37,246 bases of DNA. It comes from an uncultured Flammeovirgaceae bacterium (GTDB lineage Bacteria > Bacteroidota > Bacteroidia > Cytophagales > Cyclobacteriaceae). Positions 15,045 to 23,493 of this stretch are shown here, in pieces; position 1 is the stretch's first letter, and the number at the start of each line of letters is the position of its first letter. The stretch spans positions 1-37,246 of the forward strand of contig CALBPF010000210.1 of assembly GCA_937899105.1 (NCBI GenBank), given 5' to 3'. Below the pieces are notes generated by a model. The model was not told the DNA's origin. It ran no database searches and saw only the letters and a list, made by a program, of their open reading frames with translations. The position numbers and the translations under genes were made by a program.

Positions 15045-16418
15045 CTAGTCGGTATTGTAAGAGGTGATCCAATCCTTTGGCGCCCAGGTATCATCCATTT
15101 TGGTTAAATCAACCGTAGGATCTACTAGTAGTTGGGCCGGCCTAGCGTTTAATGTTACCCATGCCTCAGCCCTGACAAATGGATCTTTCATGCCCTGGGA
15201 TTTATAATAATCTTCAAGAAAATGAGCAAATTGAAGAATCAGATCTGGCTGCATTGCCATCTGTTTTTCCTGGTGAGCGTTTAGAAATTGATGATTAATG
15301 ACAGAACCTTCACGACCATGCTCACCGTCCTTGACATAAAATGTGGCCGTTCCGGCCTTCTCCATTAACATTACTCGCCAGGCAAATCTATAACCTTCCT
15401 CGGCCCAGAAAATATTACCCGGATAAGCAAGATACCGCCAAGGGAATAGTAGTTGAAATAGACAAAGAGATATTAAAAATCCCGCTAGCCAGTTACCTGT
15501 TTTTAATGGCATTATCGAATTTCGAGCATTCCTCCAGGTCATGATATTCGATTTTGAAAATAGTCTTGTCACAAAATCGATTAGTTTTTGATGAAAGTCG
15601 TTTGAGAAAAAAATAGTTACCGCAAAGATCATTACCAGTGGAAAAACTCCAATCTGAAACAGGACACCCGTTAATGTATGAAAAATAATTACAGCTATGT
15701 AAGCCGGCCAGCGCGTCTTCTTAACCAGTAATGCAAAAATGATGAACGAATCAAATAACATACCTGCCCAGCTAAAGAGGAAAGCTGTAAACTTGTACTG
15801 AAAAATTGGTCCGATAATGGGCACGCTTGTTTTGGCAGGAAGCCATATTGATAAAGGCAGTGCACGTATCAGCCAGTCGTAATTGATCTTAGCTAAACCC
15901 GCGAAAATGTAAACAATAGCTATTTGGAACTTGAAAATATCGACAGTCCATCTGGGAACCTTAGTTAGTAACAAACTGGGGTTACGCTTAATGTCCAGAG
16001 AGAAGCAACGGTGAGCAGGCGCTAAAATCATCAAAAAAGCGACTATGCTGACAAAGTAATAGTGGTTGAGATAATAGGTAATATCAATAAGTTCGACGTA
16101 GGTAAAACAGAGGAAAAAGGCAACCGAGGTAATTCTGTAGAAATATCCTAAAAGAATTCCAAGGCATGATATGAGCATGATTCCAAATACAACATACATA
16201 CCTACTCGTGGAAGTGGCTCTACCCAATCAAAACCGTAATAGCTAAAGTGAAGTAAAGGGTCAACCAATTGTGTATCAACCCAGCCCATCCACATATAGC
16301 GTACGGTACTGAACAACATTACGAACCCGAATGCCACCCTAAAAACAACTAAAGGGGCAATCGAAGTAGACTGCCCCAGGTAGTTTGTGAAATTACGATA
16401 TGAAATTATGCTTTTCAA
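15045..16418 (-). CDS. HTTM / vitamin-K-carboxylase-like membrane protein
   Basis: An N-terminal bundle of several membrane helices (HTTM domain) is followed by a C-terminal soluble part with the family hallmarks: FWAEEGYRFAWRVMLMEKAG, then LNAHQEKQMAMQPDLILQFAHFL, KDPFVRAEAWVTLNARPAQLLVDP. This is the bacterial gamma-carboxylase-like family, homologous to human GGCX; bacterial members have no established substrate. The frame begins with TTG at 16418, 13 bp after the imelysin stop, and no earlier in-frame ATG is usable. Its stop abuts the TonB receptor start. Tight linkage to imelysin and receptor genes points to a role in iron uptake or in maturation of a surface component; the reaction is unknown. 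Confidence 0.85.
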   Translation of the reverse strand: MKSIISYRNFTNYLGQSTSIAPLVVFRVAFGFVMLFSTVRYMWMGWVDTQLVDPLLHFSYYGFDWVEPLPRVGMYVVFGIMLISCLGILLGYFYRITSVAFFLCFTYVELIDITYYLNHYYFVSIVAFLMILAPAHRCFSLDIKRNPSLLLTKVPRWTVDIFKFQIAIVYIFAGLAKINYDWLIRALPLSIWLPAKTSVPIIGPIFQYKFTAFLFSWAGMLFDSFIIFALLVKKTRWPAYIAVIIFHTLTGVLFQIGVFPLVMIFAVTIFFSNDFHQKLIDFVTRLFSKSNIMTWRNARNSIMPLKTGNWLAGFLISLCLFQLLFPWRYLAYPGNIFWAEEGYRFAWRVMLMEKAGTATFYVKDGEHGREGSVINHQFLNAHQEKQMAMQPDLILQFAHFLEDYYKSQGMKDPFVRAEAWVTLNARPAQLLVDPTVDLTKMDDTWAPKDWITSYNTD

Positions 16419-16431
16419 TCAAAGACAGCTT

Positions 16432-17520
16432 CTAGTCGCCATCCCCCGAGTTAAACGTTATGCTTATACCTAAAAGCGAACTCATGGAACTTTTGAAGTT
16501 AGCTGTATTATCTTGAAGTAAATCCCTTAATATTATTAGCTCAGTTGCTTCTACCTGATCAGACAGACGGCCCATCGGAAGATTACTGATAGCGCTATCA
16601 ATTCCATCAATGGATTCCAATGTAGTGGTCACCAATTCAGGCCCACCCGTCACAGATGAGAGATATTCATCGAAACCAACAATTTCCTGGCCGTCTCTGG
16701 ACATGCCCAGGTAGATGTTTTTTGAATTTTCGAAATGTTCGACGATCAAATCACGACTAATGCCACTATAAAAAGCTTCTACCAAAGTACCATCCGCACC
16801 TTCCTGGCCGGCTGTTAATCCGGCTGGTAATTCTACTTTGAAATTTTTAAGATTTTCATAGTCCTTGACAAATTCATTGTATAGTAATGAAACCGAACTT
16901 CCTGCCGAAGTACCGTCACTTGCTATGAACTCCTGTAGATAAGAACTATTCCATTCATTGACAATGCCATCAAACGTTGTTTTTAATTCATTAGTGATTA
17001 AGGTCAAATAGTCTTTCCGCTCCTGATCAAAACCAGCAACTAATTCGGCATCTGTTTGTCCATTTCCATAAATTAAATACTCTACAGCGTAAAATCCACG
17101 CAAGTCTCTATCAAAACTTCCCGCAAGGTTGAAACCAGGGTTATTTAAAGCCGACTCTACCTTAGACTCACTAACCGGAAACACTCCTAATACTGAGGCA
17201 TAAGAACCAAGCGCCAGATCAGCAGGGCCAAAACCAAATGCAGAACAATGCTGGTGATCAATAACAGCTTCTACCCAAGCCTGCCGTACGCTTGACAGAT
17301 TATTTTCATTGGTGCTTGCCACAAAATCATCTACCGTCACTTGTAGGTTCGAAACACTGGCCTGCAATGATTCAAAGTTCGGAATAATGAGATTTTCTGC
17401 CAGACTCACAAGCATTTCAGCCCGGTCAAAACCTAGATCGTCGTTACTATCCTCGTCATCACTACACGCAAAACCTAGGCATAACGTAAATATGAAGAAG
17501 ATATTTATGTTCTTTTTCAT
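16432..17520 (-). CDS. Imelysin-family lipoprotein
   Basis: A lipoprotein with the lipobox LGFAC (Cys19) followed by SDDEDSNDD, an acidic run of the kind that sends Bacteroidota lipoproteins to the cell surface. The mature protein has the imelysin fold (two helical bundles). The family motif GxHxxE is present as GFYAVEYLIYG at residues 142-152, so the His is Tyr144 while Glu147 is kept. Imelysin proteins are linked to iron uptake. I start at the ATG at 17520; the frame extends to 17571 across a hairpin. It follows the DUF4856 gene and precedes HTTM and the TonB receptor. A likely role is iron binding or delivery to the receptor at the surface. Confidence 0.9.
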   Translation of the reverse strand: MKKNINIFFIFTLCLGFACSDDEDSNDDLGFDRAEMLVSLAENLIIPNFESLQASVSNLQVTVDDFVASTNENNLSSVRQAWVEAVIDHQHCSAFGFGPADLALGSYASVLGVFPVSESKVESALNNPGFNLAGSFDRDLRGFYAVEYLIYGNGQTDAELVAGFDQERKDYLTLITNELKTTFDGIVNEWNSSYLQEFIASDGTSAGSSVSLLYNEFVKDYENLKNFKVELPAGLTAGQEGADGTLVEAFYSGISRDLIVEHFENSKNIYLGMSRDGQEIVGFDEYLSSVTGGPELVTTTLESIDGIDSAISNLPMGRLSDQVEATELIILRDLLQDNTANFKSSMSSLLGISITFNSGDGD

Positions 17521-17545
17521 ATGACCTAATTTACATAATATGAAA

Positions 17546-17578
17546 ATACACCTTGCCAAAATAGCTGACAAGGTGTAT
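17546..17578 (-). terminator. Hairpin between the DUF4856 and imelysin genes
   Basis: ATACACCTTG and CAAGGTGTAT (17546-17555 and 17569-17578) form a perfect 10-bp stem with a 13-nt loop, 5 nt after the DUF4856 stop. On the minus strand it is followed by a short U-rich stretch. It is probably a partial terminator or RNA-stability element giving more DUF4856 than downstream product. Confidence 0.6.
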
Positions 17579-17583
17579 AATTT

Positions 17584-18675
17584 TTAAGATGGATCGTTAA
17601 CAAAGAAGCTTGTAACTTCAGCATCCGTGAAATCATAAATGCTTTGAACCAGGTCAATAATATCTTGAAGATCTTCAAGCAAAGTTGCGTCGTTCAGGAA
17701 TTGATAGCTTTCAGGCACTTGTCCTTCCGGAGCCTTTAGCAATGTAAGTATTTGATCAATTTGTGCATCGCTGATTTGCTTATTAGCTAAACCTTTGAAA
17801 CCGTGAGCAAAGCCCACGCCTTCAGCGTAAGCATGCATAGCGTTGCCCAAAGCTCCTTCGTCATCACCTGCCGTTTGTAATTGCGTTATAGTTGCATTGC
17901 AATAGTAGATGACAGTAGCAAAGTTAGATTCTTCCCAAGCAAGAAGATAATCGGCTAATGCTTGATCTCTCTCCGTGTTAAAAGCGCTTCCCCCCTCAAT
18001 AGCGGCTTTAGCCGTTATCAGAGCTGTGCGAATATCATAAAATGCACCCATTTGAGTGGTTTGATTCGATCTTCTACGCGAATACGTAGCCGCTGCAGTG
18101 GTTTCGGAAGGATCGAAATCAGGTCCGGTACCATGTATTTCAACCAATTTATCAACAGCTGAACTGTTACTTAAATCTCCCCCGATCACAGTAAGTGCGT
18201 GATTGTACAAAGCCGCTCCAAAGGAACCTTTCTGTACCATCTGCTCTAACTCCAATCCATTTTCATCCAGAAGTCTTGAACCAAGCAGACCACCTTCTTC
18301 ACCATCAGCCGGTGTTCCTCCTAATCCAGGATTTTGAAACCCGTCATCATCATTAGCAGAATTTACCAATTCTACCAACCAGTCCTCAACCAATTCCTGA
18401 TAACTAGGTAAGGTTACACTGGATAACGTAGCGGGATACGATATTGCGGCTACATCGGTAGCTCCTTGTGCATTGGACTCAGCATCGTTAGCGGCGCTAG
18501 TCATTGTAGCTAACTCCGTTATTACAGTACTTTCCGCCACTACGTTTGCTACATATGCATCGGAAATATATGCGGTAGGTATGTCCAGAAGAGGAGTTGA
18601 GTCATCGTCATCATCTCCACAACTTACTATTACAAAAGCCATCATAAAGAAAAATGGCGTAATTTTTAACTTCAT
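17584..18675 (-). CDS. DUF4856-type lipoprotein
   Basis: A lipoprotein with the lipobox IVSC (Cys19) followed by GDDDDDS, again an acidic surface-export type N-terminus. The 344-residue mature part is mostly helical; YISDAYVANVVAESTVITELATM, LGSRLLDENGLELEQMVQKGSFGAALYNHAL and AMHAYAEGVGFAHGFKGL match my memory of DUF4856, a Bacteroidota family often found beside imelysin. Its helical repeats and spaced His residues make an imelysin-like metal-binding fold conceivable. It is the first gene of the unit, and a DtxR-like palindrome lies 58-76 bp upstream of its ATG at 18675. Function is unknown; surface iron acquisition is inferred from context. Confidence 0.82.
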   Translation of the reverse strand: MKLKITPFFFMMAFVIVSCGDDDDDSTPLLDIPTAYISDAYVANVVAESTVITELATMTSAANDAESNAQGATDVAAISYPATLSSVTLPSYQELVEDWLVELVNSANDDDGFQNPGLGGTPADGEEGGLLGSRLLDENGLELEQMVQKGSFGAALYNHALTVIGGDLSNSSAVDKLVEIHGTGPDFDPSETTAAATYSRRRSNQTTQMGAFYDIRTALITAKAAIEGGSAFNTERDQALADYLLAWEESNFATVIYYCNATITQLQTAGDDEGALGNAMHAYAEGVGFAHGFKGLANKQISDAQIDQILTLLKAPEGQVPESYQFLNDATLLEDLQDIIDLVQSIYDFTDAEVTSFFVNDPS

Positions 18676-19046
18676 TTGATTAATTTTTATACGGTTACAA
18701 TTGCATTAAATAATCCGCGAAGCTCTGATTTTGTTTAGAAATAGTCTAAATAAATTTAAAAATCACTACTTCTAGTGATATGAAGTTCGGACTAAGCTGA
18801 GCTAAGAAGAGCATATCCGAATATCATGATTTGATATTATGCGGGTTAACAAGAAAGTATTATTTTAATCAACAACGGAATAAAAAAGCTGAAAACACTT
18901 ATTATATGTGCGGAAAGAGTAGTTGATGTACAAGAAGTCCAGCGAGTATTCGGATAAATGCCATGAGATTTACAAATGAGATTTTATGACAGAAATAGAA
19001 GTAGAGGCATTTATATAGTTTTAATCTTTGTACCCCATAAAGAAAT
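18676..19046. other. Divergent intergenic region between the iron unit and the MRJP-like gene
   Basis: This 371-bp gap holds the DtxR-like palindrome at 18733-18751 and a perfect 7-bp hairpin with a 4-nt loop at 18762-18779 (ATCACTA/TAGTGAT). The rest is AT-rich. I find no further coding frame or RNA gene. Confidence 0.5.
18733..18751. promoter_or_regulatory. DtxR-like palindrome 3 (imelysin/TonB unit)
   Basis: TTTAGA (18734-18739) and TCTAAA (18745-18750) flank a 5-bp centre. Arms and spacing match palindrome 2 before the ferritin unit. It lies 58 bp upstream of the DUF4856 start, implying shared control of iron uptake and iron storage. Confidence 0.6.
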
Positions 19047-20126
19047 ATGGAAATGAAAAGAAATGTAATATTAGTAGTGATGGCAGTTGTCATGTTAAGC
19101 AGATGCAATTCACCACAAAAAAATAGTGAAGATGAAAAAGTTCAGGAGAAAGACCCACTGGAAGTTGTAGCCAATCTGACTATCAGGCCGGGTAATGTAG
19201 CGGTAAGTAGTAATAATCGTGTATTTACTACCGTCCATCCTTTTGGAAATCCTGCCTCGGCCATGGAGCTGATCGAGATTACAGGAGAAACCACGTACGA
19301 GGCATTTCCCAATGAAAATTATCAAAACATATCTGAAGAGGCGTCAGACGATCGTCTTGACACCCCACTGGGTATTCGCATTAACAATAAGAAGTTGTGG
19401 ATCATTGATATAGGTCTTAAGCTTGGTAAGACGCGATTATTTACATTCGACATCGAAAGCCGTGAAGAAGTGTTTCGCTTTGATTTTCCGGAGGAAGTGG
19501 CGCCTAAAGGAAGCTTTTTGCAAGATCTGGCGGTAGATGATAAAAACGGCTGGGTATATCTGGCGGACATTGCCAACCCCGGAATAATTGTATTAAACAC
19601 GGAGAACGGTGAAGCTCGTAGATTTTACGACGATTCGATGAATCCGGAAAATGTAGACATGATCATTGATGAAAAGGTCGTCTATTTTGGCGGCGCCCCT
19701 GCACGTGTAGCTGTTAATCCCATAACGTTAAGTGAAGATCGTAATACGTTATATTATGGAGCTATGAGTGGTACAACGTGGTACCAATTGCCTGCTGAGT
19801 TGTTTAGGAACGGAGCCAGTGATGATACGATCAGAGAAGCGATACGAGTAAAAGGACCAAAACCGGTTTCGGATGGGGCGGCTACAGATAACATAGGTAA
19901 TACGTACTTCACCAACATACAACATCATGGAATTGATGTATTAACCGATGCAGGCGATTTAAGTCCTATAGTTAGAGATACGAGAATTGATTGGCCGGAC
20001 AACGTTTCGGTGAGCGATAGTGGCTATTTGTATTTCACAGTTAACCAGTTGCATAAAAGCCCTGAATTCACCGGAGGTGAAGACGAAGGCAAAGGGCCTT
20101 TCTACATCTATAGAATGAGATTATAA
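19047..20126 (+). CDS. MRJP/yellow-like (L-dopachrome tautomerase-related) lipoprotein
   Basis: A lipobox-like end MLSRC (Cys20 from the first ATG) is followed by a Ser/Glu-rich linker and a six-bladed beta-propeller of the major-royal-jelly/yellow family. Characteristic segments are LDTPLGIRINNKKLWIIDIGLKLGKTRLFTFDI, FLQDLAVDDKNGWVYLADI, NTLYYGAMSGTTWYQLP and the late GAATDNIGNTYFTNIQHHGIDV. Bacterial members are annotated as L-dopachrome tautomerase-related, but the substrate is unproven; they are usually exported and bind small molecules. Either ATG (19047 or 19053) is possible. The gene stands alone and is divergent from the iron unit. Confidence 0.82.
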   Translation: MEMKRNVILVVMAVVMLSRCNSPQKNSEDEKVQEKDPLEVVANLTIRPGNVAVSSNNRVFTTVHPFGNPASAMELIEITGETTYEAFPNENYQNISEEASDDRLDTPLGIRINNKKLWIIDIGLKLGKTRLFTFDIESREEVFRFDFPEEVAPKGSFLQDLAVDDKNGWVYLADIANPGIIVLNTENGEARRFYDDSMNPENVDMIIDEKVVYFGGAPARVAVNPITLSEDRNTLYYGAMSGTTWYQLPAELFRNGASDDTIREAIRVKGPKPVSDGAATDNIGNTYFTNIQHHGIDVLTDAGDLSPIVRDTRIDWPDNVSVSDSGYLYFTVNQLHKSPEFTGGEDEGKGPFYIYRMRL

Positions 20127-20325
20127 TTGTGATTGTAATTTCTTTCGACGAATTCTACTAGAGTTAAAGTTGGAGTCGTTCAGACCATTCCAGTTTATCT
20201 TTTTAATGCTAAAAATATATGTCAGATAACAATTTTTAACAAACTTAAAAAAATCAATCTTTTAATAATTCTATTTTTTTTAAAAATAGTGTACTTTAAA
20301 ATGTTTAGAACAAAAAAAACCTAAC

Positions 20326-21351
20326 GTGGGAGAATTTTGGAAACATTTGGCCAACATCATAGCTGAAGGAGCAGAGAGTTTTTATGGCTTAATCTCTCTT
20401 GGCATTGTAGCGGTTTCAATTGTGGGTGTAATAATCTTTAGAAGAGAAAGCCCCAAAATAAAAGTCGTTTTTTTCATAACTATGATCATTTGCATAATCT
20501 CATTTTTAATAATAGGTCATTATTCTATTGAACAAGGACTATCAGAACGGGCCTCGCTTGAAAGTAAAGATGGCTGTATAGAGAGTCGAGAAAACCTTGA
20601 CCCTAAGATTCAAATTTCTATCGTCAAACATAATGATGAGAATGATATGAATCTAAAAAACTTGTTCTTAGAAATGGTTACGAATATAAAGACCAATGCT
20701 CCTAGCTTTAATTATAAAGGTGTCCGACTCCGGTCTTCGGGATATTATGATGAACCAACTAAGTTTGAAAAAAATACTATAAGTACAATTAGGCCTGCAC
20801 AATTCGCCTCTATGATGAATGCCGTTGACATAATTCCAATTTTCGCAATAAAAAAGGAGGGCCAAATTGAGCCCTATTATCAAGCATCTTTTATCTCAGC
20901 TAAGGAATCTAACATTAAAGACCTCAAATCAGCTAAAGATCACGTAAAGAGGATTTATGTCTGTGCCAAAACATCTGATTCCGGCTATCTGGCTCCTATA
21001 CATGAACTATTTGAAGAGGGAATTATCGGCGCAATAAGTGAACAAGCTATTAAAGATATTGGTTGGGAGATCATAAACGTTCAAAATCATGACTTGGTAT
21101 ATCAAAGAGTAAAACAGGATCATGAATCAATTGGGGCTACTGGGTTATACATTGATACTGATCCAAGGAAGTCAGAAGTTACATTAGTACATCAGTATGG
21201 TAGATTTCCTCAGGATGTACTGGTTATTAGCAAGGACCTAGAGGATTACAAATTGGATATCCAAAACTGGTTTGAAAATGTTTTGGAAAAGGATAATTGT
21301 AAGATGAACGTTTTAATCAATTCTCCGGCAAGGATAAGTGGATTCACCTGA
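20326..21351 (+). CDS. Membrane-anchored PhnD-like substrate-binding protein
   Basis: Two N-terminal membrane helices (about residues 22-39 and 46-64) are followed by a periplasmic domain (about 85-341) resembling phosphonate/phosphite-type binding proteins. FASMMNAVDIIPIFAIKKEGQIEPYYQASFISAKESNIKDLKSAKD and TSDSGYLAPIHELFEEGII mirror the 'YRSVIVVRADSGIKSLADLKGK... SGYLFP' order of PhnD. The start is a GTG at 20326; an in-frame stop at 20287 rules out a much longer protein. No ABC permease or ATPase is adjacent, so it may be a membrane-tethered sensor or accessory protein rather than a transporter component. The gene and its 5' flank look more AT-rich than their surroundings, possibly acquired. 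Confidence 0.65.
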   Translation: MGEFWKHLANIIAEGAESFYGLISLGIVAVSIVGVIIFRRESPKIKVVFFITMIICIISFLIIGHYSIEQGLSERASLESKDGCIESRENLDPKIQISIVKHNDENDMNLKNLFLEMVTNIKTNAPSFNYKGVRLRSSGYYDEPTKFEKNTISTIRPAQFASMMNAVDIIPIFAIKKEGQIEPYYQASFISAKESNIKDLKSAKDHVKRIYVCAKTSDSGYLAPIHELFEEGIIGAISEQAIKDIGWEIINVQNHDLVYQRVKQDHESIGATGLYIDTDPRKSEVTLVHQYGRFPQDVLVISKDLEDYKLDIQNWFENVLEKDNCKMNVLINSPARISGFT

Positions 21352-21352
21352 A

Positions 21353-21381
21353 TGAATAACACTCTAAAAAGGAGTTATTCA
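21353..21381 (+). terminator. Hairpin after the PhnD-like gene
   Basis: TGAATAAC (21353-21360) and GTTATTCA (21374-21381) pair perfectly just past the stop, with a few further pairs inside after a bulge. There is no clear U tract, so it is a weak terminator. Confidence 0.45.
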
Positions 21382-21605
21382 ACGATATCACAATACCATG
21401 AAAACTTAAAATGATTTGTATCGAGAAGTGACTCAGAGCTAAGATCAAAGAATGGTATCTTCAAATTTCAAGGTATTACATGTGGTCAACTAATACACTC
21501 ATTTAAAAAGATATGCTACGAGTCACGTTGTAACTTCGGCATACTGAATACTATTTTATGACCAAATATGTGAAAAGCTGGTATTCGAATTCCTAATTTC
21601 ACCGT

Positions 21606-22550
21606 ATGTCAAGTTTTAAACTGGAAATTGGCGTAGTCCAAGCAACCCCAGCCCTTTTCGATCTGCAAGGATCAGTTACTAAAACTGTTCAGTGGATAGA
21701 AAAAGCTGCTGATGCTGGATGTGAATTAGTGCTTTTTCCTGAATCATTCATTCCCTGTTACCCCAGAGGACTAAGATATGACGCACAGGTAGGCAAACGC
21801 ACAGAAAAAAGTAGAGATCACTGGCTGGACTATTGGAACAATAGTTTTGAAACAGATTCGCAAGAGGCCCAAAGAATTTCTGCAGCTGTTAGGAAAGCTG
21901 GAATTTTTGTAGCGCTAGGTGTAACAGAAAAAGAACCAGTGGGTGGTTCCCTTTATTGCACCCTGATTTATTTCAACACGGACGGCCAAATAGTTGGTAA
22001 GCATCGTAAGCTTAAGCCTACCGGTTTAGAGCGCTACCTTTGGGCAGAGGGGGACGGCGCCACTCTTACTACATTAAACACAAGCTTTGGACGCATAGGC
22101 GGACTCATCTGTTGGGAAAATTACATGCCTTTAGCAAGAACGGCTATGTATAAAAAGGGAGTTGAAATCTATTTAGCGCCAACAGCAGATATGCGAGATT
22201 CCTGGCAATCGACAATGGAACACATTGCTCTGGAAGGTAGGTGCTTTGTACTGGCTGCCAATCAATTCGTAAGAAAGTCCGACTACCCCGAATATTATCA
22301 GCCACAATTGACGGCTGAACCGGAAATCATGAGTTCGGGAGGAAGTGTGATCTACGCACCGACCGGGGAGTTGATGGCAGGTCCTTTGTGGAATGAAGAA
22401 GGCCTTCTAACTGCAGAACTTGACTTTGATCTACTCCGGAGAGTGAAGCTCGATTTTGACGTGGTGGGTCATTACGCAAGAAATGATGTTTTCGACCTTA
22501 AAATCTGTAATCAACCGGAAACTATTGACCTGAGGAAAAATAAAGAGTGA
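21606..22550 (+). CDS. Nitrilase-type carbon-nitrogen hydrolase
   Basis: A cytosolic enzyme of 314 residues with the complete Glu-Lys-Cys triad: Glu46 in LVLFPESFIPCYPRG, Lys135 in GKHRKLKPTGLER and Cys169 in GGLICWENYMPLAR. The ICWENYMPL active-site signature and the PCYPRG segment point to the true nitrilase branch (nitrile to acid plus ammonia), rather than the amidase or carbamoylase branches. The length is close to usual. It has no coupled partner; a CIA30-like gene follows 51 bp later. The physiological nitrile is unknown. Confidence 0.92.
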   Translation: MSSFKLEIGVVQATPALFDLQGSVTKTVQWIEKAADAGCELVLFPESFIPCYPRGLRYDAQVGKRTEKSRDHWLDYWNNSFETDSQEAQRISAAVRKAGIFVALGVTEKEPVGGSLYCTLIYFNTDGQIVGKHRKLKPTGLERYLWAEGDGATLTTLNTSFGRIGGLICWENYMPLARTAMYKKGVEIYLAPTADMRDSWQSTMEHIALEGRCFVLAANQFVRKSDYPEYYQPQLTAEPEIMSSGGSVIYAPTGELMAGPLWNEEGLLTAELDFDLLRRVKLDFDVVGHYARNDVFDLKICNQPETIDLRKNKE

Positions 22551-22601
22551 TTTCAAAACATAGTATGGAAAAGATTGCTTTAATAGGTAAAATCTATTTC
22601 G

Positions 22602-23138
22602 ATGAAGCTATCAATTTTCATATTTACGTCACTATCATTCCTGTTTTCTCAGCGTACAGATTTTGGTTCGGATAACGGTCAGACCAGTTGGCGCGCGGTA
22701 AATGATGGTGTAATGGGTGGGCTTTCTACAGGTAAGGTTACTTATTCAGAAACCAGCATGACCTTTGTAGGAAATGTATCATTAGCTAATAATGGCGGTT
22801 TCGCAAGCATCAGAAGCGCTTATCAAAAACGAGACCTTTCAGACTTTTCTAAGGTTAAAATCAAATATCGATCAGAGGGTTATGATTTTGGTTTTTCTAT
22901 GAATAAGGACCGCAGATTTTGGATACCTAACTACAAGCAAAACTTAAAACAGACTAACTGGGAGTGGAAAACCGTTGAGTTTGATTTAATGGATTTTAAT
23001 GAATACTATATTGGAAGGCCTACCGGAGCTAAAATCGATAAGCGTCTATTATCACAGATTATTCAAATCGGACTCATCACTAATGAAAAGAGAGCAGGCT
23101 CATTTAAAATTGAGGTAGACTATTTGGAATTTATTTGA
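22602..23138 (+). CDS. Exported CIA30-family protein
   Basis: A short hydrophobic N-terminus (MKLSIFIFTSLSFLFS, probably a signal peptide) is followed by the CIA30 (NDUFAF1-like) galactose-binding-type domain. Typical elements are WRAVNDGVMGGLSTGKVTY near the start, GGFASIRSAY, then YKQNLKQTNWEWKTVEFDLMDF and the last strand FKIEVDYLEFI. In mitochondria this domain assists complex I assembly; bacterial copies are uncharacterised and often extracytoplasmic. The gene follows the nitrilase with a 51-bp gap, possibly co-transcribed, though no functional link is obvious. Confidence 0.85.
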   Translation: MKLSIFIFTSLSFLFSQRTDFGSDNGQTSWRAVNDGVMGGLSTGKVTYSETSMTFVGNVSLANNGGFASIRSAYQKRDLSDFSKVKIKYRSEGYDFGFSMNKDRRFWIPNYKQNLKQTNWEWKTVEFDLMDFNEYYIGRPTGAKIDKRLLSQIIQIGLITNEKRAGSFKIEVDYLEFI

Positions 23139-23493
23139 TCACGGAGGCGACCATTGTTCATTCATTAATGCTATTTGATTATTAGACGTTCTAAGCGCGA
23201 ACCATGAAGTTCCAATCCTGAATAAGGGTTTACTTTAATTATACTTTGTTGGCACTATTGATTCTGGATCTACTGTAGTTTTCTATCACGGTTTTGGGAA
23301 AAACAGTTATTTAAGATATCAGCGAGGTTGCCCATCCCATTGGCAGCGAATCTGGCAAACTCTGATTATGTTCAACCTGAATTATTTACTAAAACATTCC
23401 GGATCTATCATACTTCATCACTTTTTTAATCGCCTTAGTAACTCGGTCTAGCTGAAAGTACATCTCGAAAATCGATTAGAAATAGAAACTTCT
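23139..23493. other. 355-bp gap between convergent genes
   Basis: This space between the CIA30 and S41 genes holds no convincing gene. On the minus strand a short open stretch near 23400-23480 could encode a coding remnant (MYFQLDRVTKAIKKVMKYD), too short to assign. No terminator hairpin with a U tract was found. Confidence 0.4.

Noticed and set aside
19020..19030. -7 box (TTAATCTTTG) before the MRJP-like gene
   Set aside because: Spacing is one base off the TAnnTTTG consensus and no -33 TTG is seen.
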